Source of the DNA: Aquila chrysaetos chrysaetos
Taxonomy: Eukaryota; Chordata; Aves; Accipitriformes; Accipitridae
DNA length: 64,000 bases
Assembly (NCBI RefSeq): GCF_900496995.4
Contig: NC_044029.1
Location: forward strand, 3,782,001-3,846,000
Reading direction: 5' to 3'
The notes under the pieces are model-generated. The model worked only from the letters and a program-made list of their open reading frames with translations. It was not told the origin of the DNA and searched no databases. How positions within the stretch are numbered: position 1 is the first letter of the stretch; each line of letters begins with the position of its first letter. Below, one piece after another: positions 63,657-64,000 of this stretch. The translations under genes and the position numbers were made by a program.

Positions 63657-64000
63657 CCAAGGGGCCGGTTTCACCCCCCTCCAGGCCGGCAACAACCTCA
63701 TTTAGCCTTGAAAGTCGGACGGCCGGAGCAGCAGCTGCCCTCCCGGCCGGGGGTGGAGGCACCGCTCCTGTGCAGTCGGGTGTGTGCGTGCGGGTGGGCC
63801 CGTGTCCCTTCCCAGCGGGGTGCTGCTTGCTTTTCACCTCGGGATTTACCGGCTCTGAGGACCGTGTCCGGCTCAGCAGCAGTTAAGCCTGTCTTGTGTT
63901 TCCTTCTCTGTCCGTACAGGTCGATCTCCACGAGGTGGCGGTGGCTCGTCACGGGAGGCTTCGGGCAAACTCCCTTCGTGTTTACCTGCCGGCCTCGCGG
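63657..64000. other. CpG-island edge, no gene assigned
   Basis: GC-rich sequence continues to the window edge, with possible splice sites but no recognisable protein. It may be the first exon or intron of a transcript divergent from SNRPF. Confidence 0.4.

Overview
The window is avian nuclear DNA. Three things point to this. CR1 LINE copies with the 8-bp ATTCTATG-type 3' end are present. Introns are compact, with standard GT..AG boundaries. The gene order matches the vertebrate block that in human lies at 12q23 (SNRPF, CCDC38, AMDHD1, HAL, LTA4H, with a tRNA-Asp beside LTA4H). I could splice four protein-coding genes completely from the sequence; every intron phase matches and each protein has a length close to its human counterpart.

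Layout. 1-3960: unassigned intergenic DNA. 4005-4076: tRNA-Asp(GTC) on the minus strand, followed by the LTA4H CpG-island promoter. 4399-21347 (+): LTA4H, leukotriene A4 hydrolase/aminopeptidase, 19 coding exons, 610 aa. Its intron 1 holds a GC-rich minisatellite and its intron 5 an antisense CR1 fragment. 21750-24210: intergenic. 24440-38090 (+): HAL, histidine ammonia-lyase, 20 coding exons, 660 aa. 38750-42340: intergenic, with two exon-like segments and a 444-bp solitary retroviral LTR flanked by a perfect 6-bp duplication. 42480-54574 (-): AMDHD1, imidazolonepropionase, 9 exons, 435 aa. 54575-62130: a CpG-island promoter and then about 7 kb where human has CCDC38. I do not see CCDC38 there, but several + strand exon-like segments are present that I cannot name. 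62155-63271 (-): SNRPF, Sm protein F, 4 coding exons, 86 aa. 63272-64000: a CpG island that looks bidirectional and probably starts another transcript running off the right edge.

How the genes relate. HAL (histidine to urocanate) and AMDHD1 (imidazolonepropionate to formiminoglutamate) are steps 1 and 3 of histidine breakdown. They lie tail to tail with only about 3.6 kb between their polyadenylation signals. LTA4H makes leukotriene B4 and is not part of that pathway. SNRPF is a housekeeping spliceosome gene.

No exotic system is visible. The parts most worth follow-up are the unnamed exon-like cluster in the CCDC38 position, the solitary LTR with five CCAAT boxes between the two histidine genes, the exon-like pair just upstream of it, and two unusual splice acceptors (a 28-T tract before a 24-nt microexon in LTA4H and a tandem acceptor in HAL).
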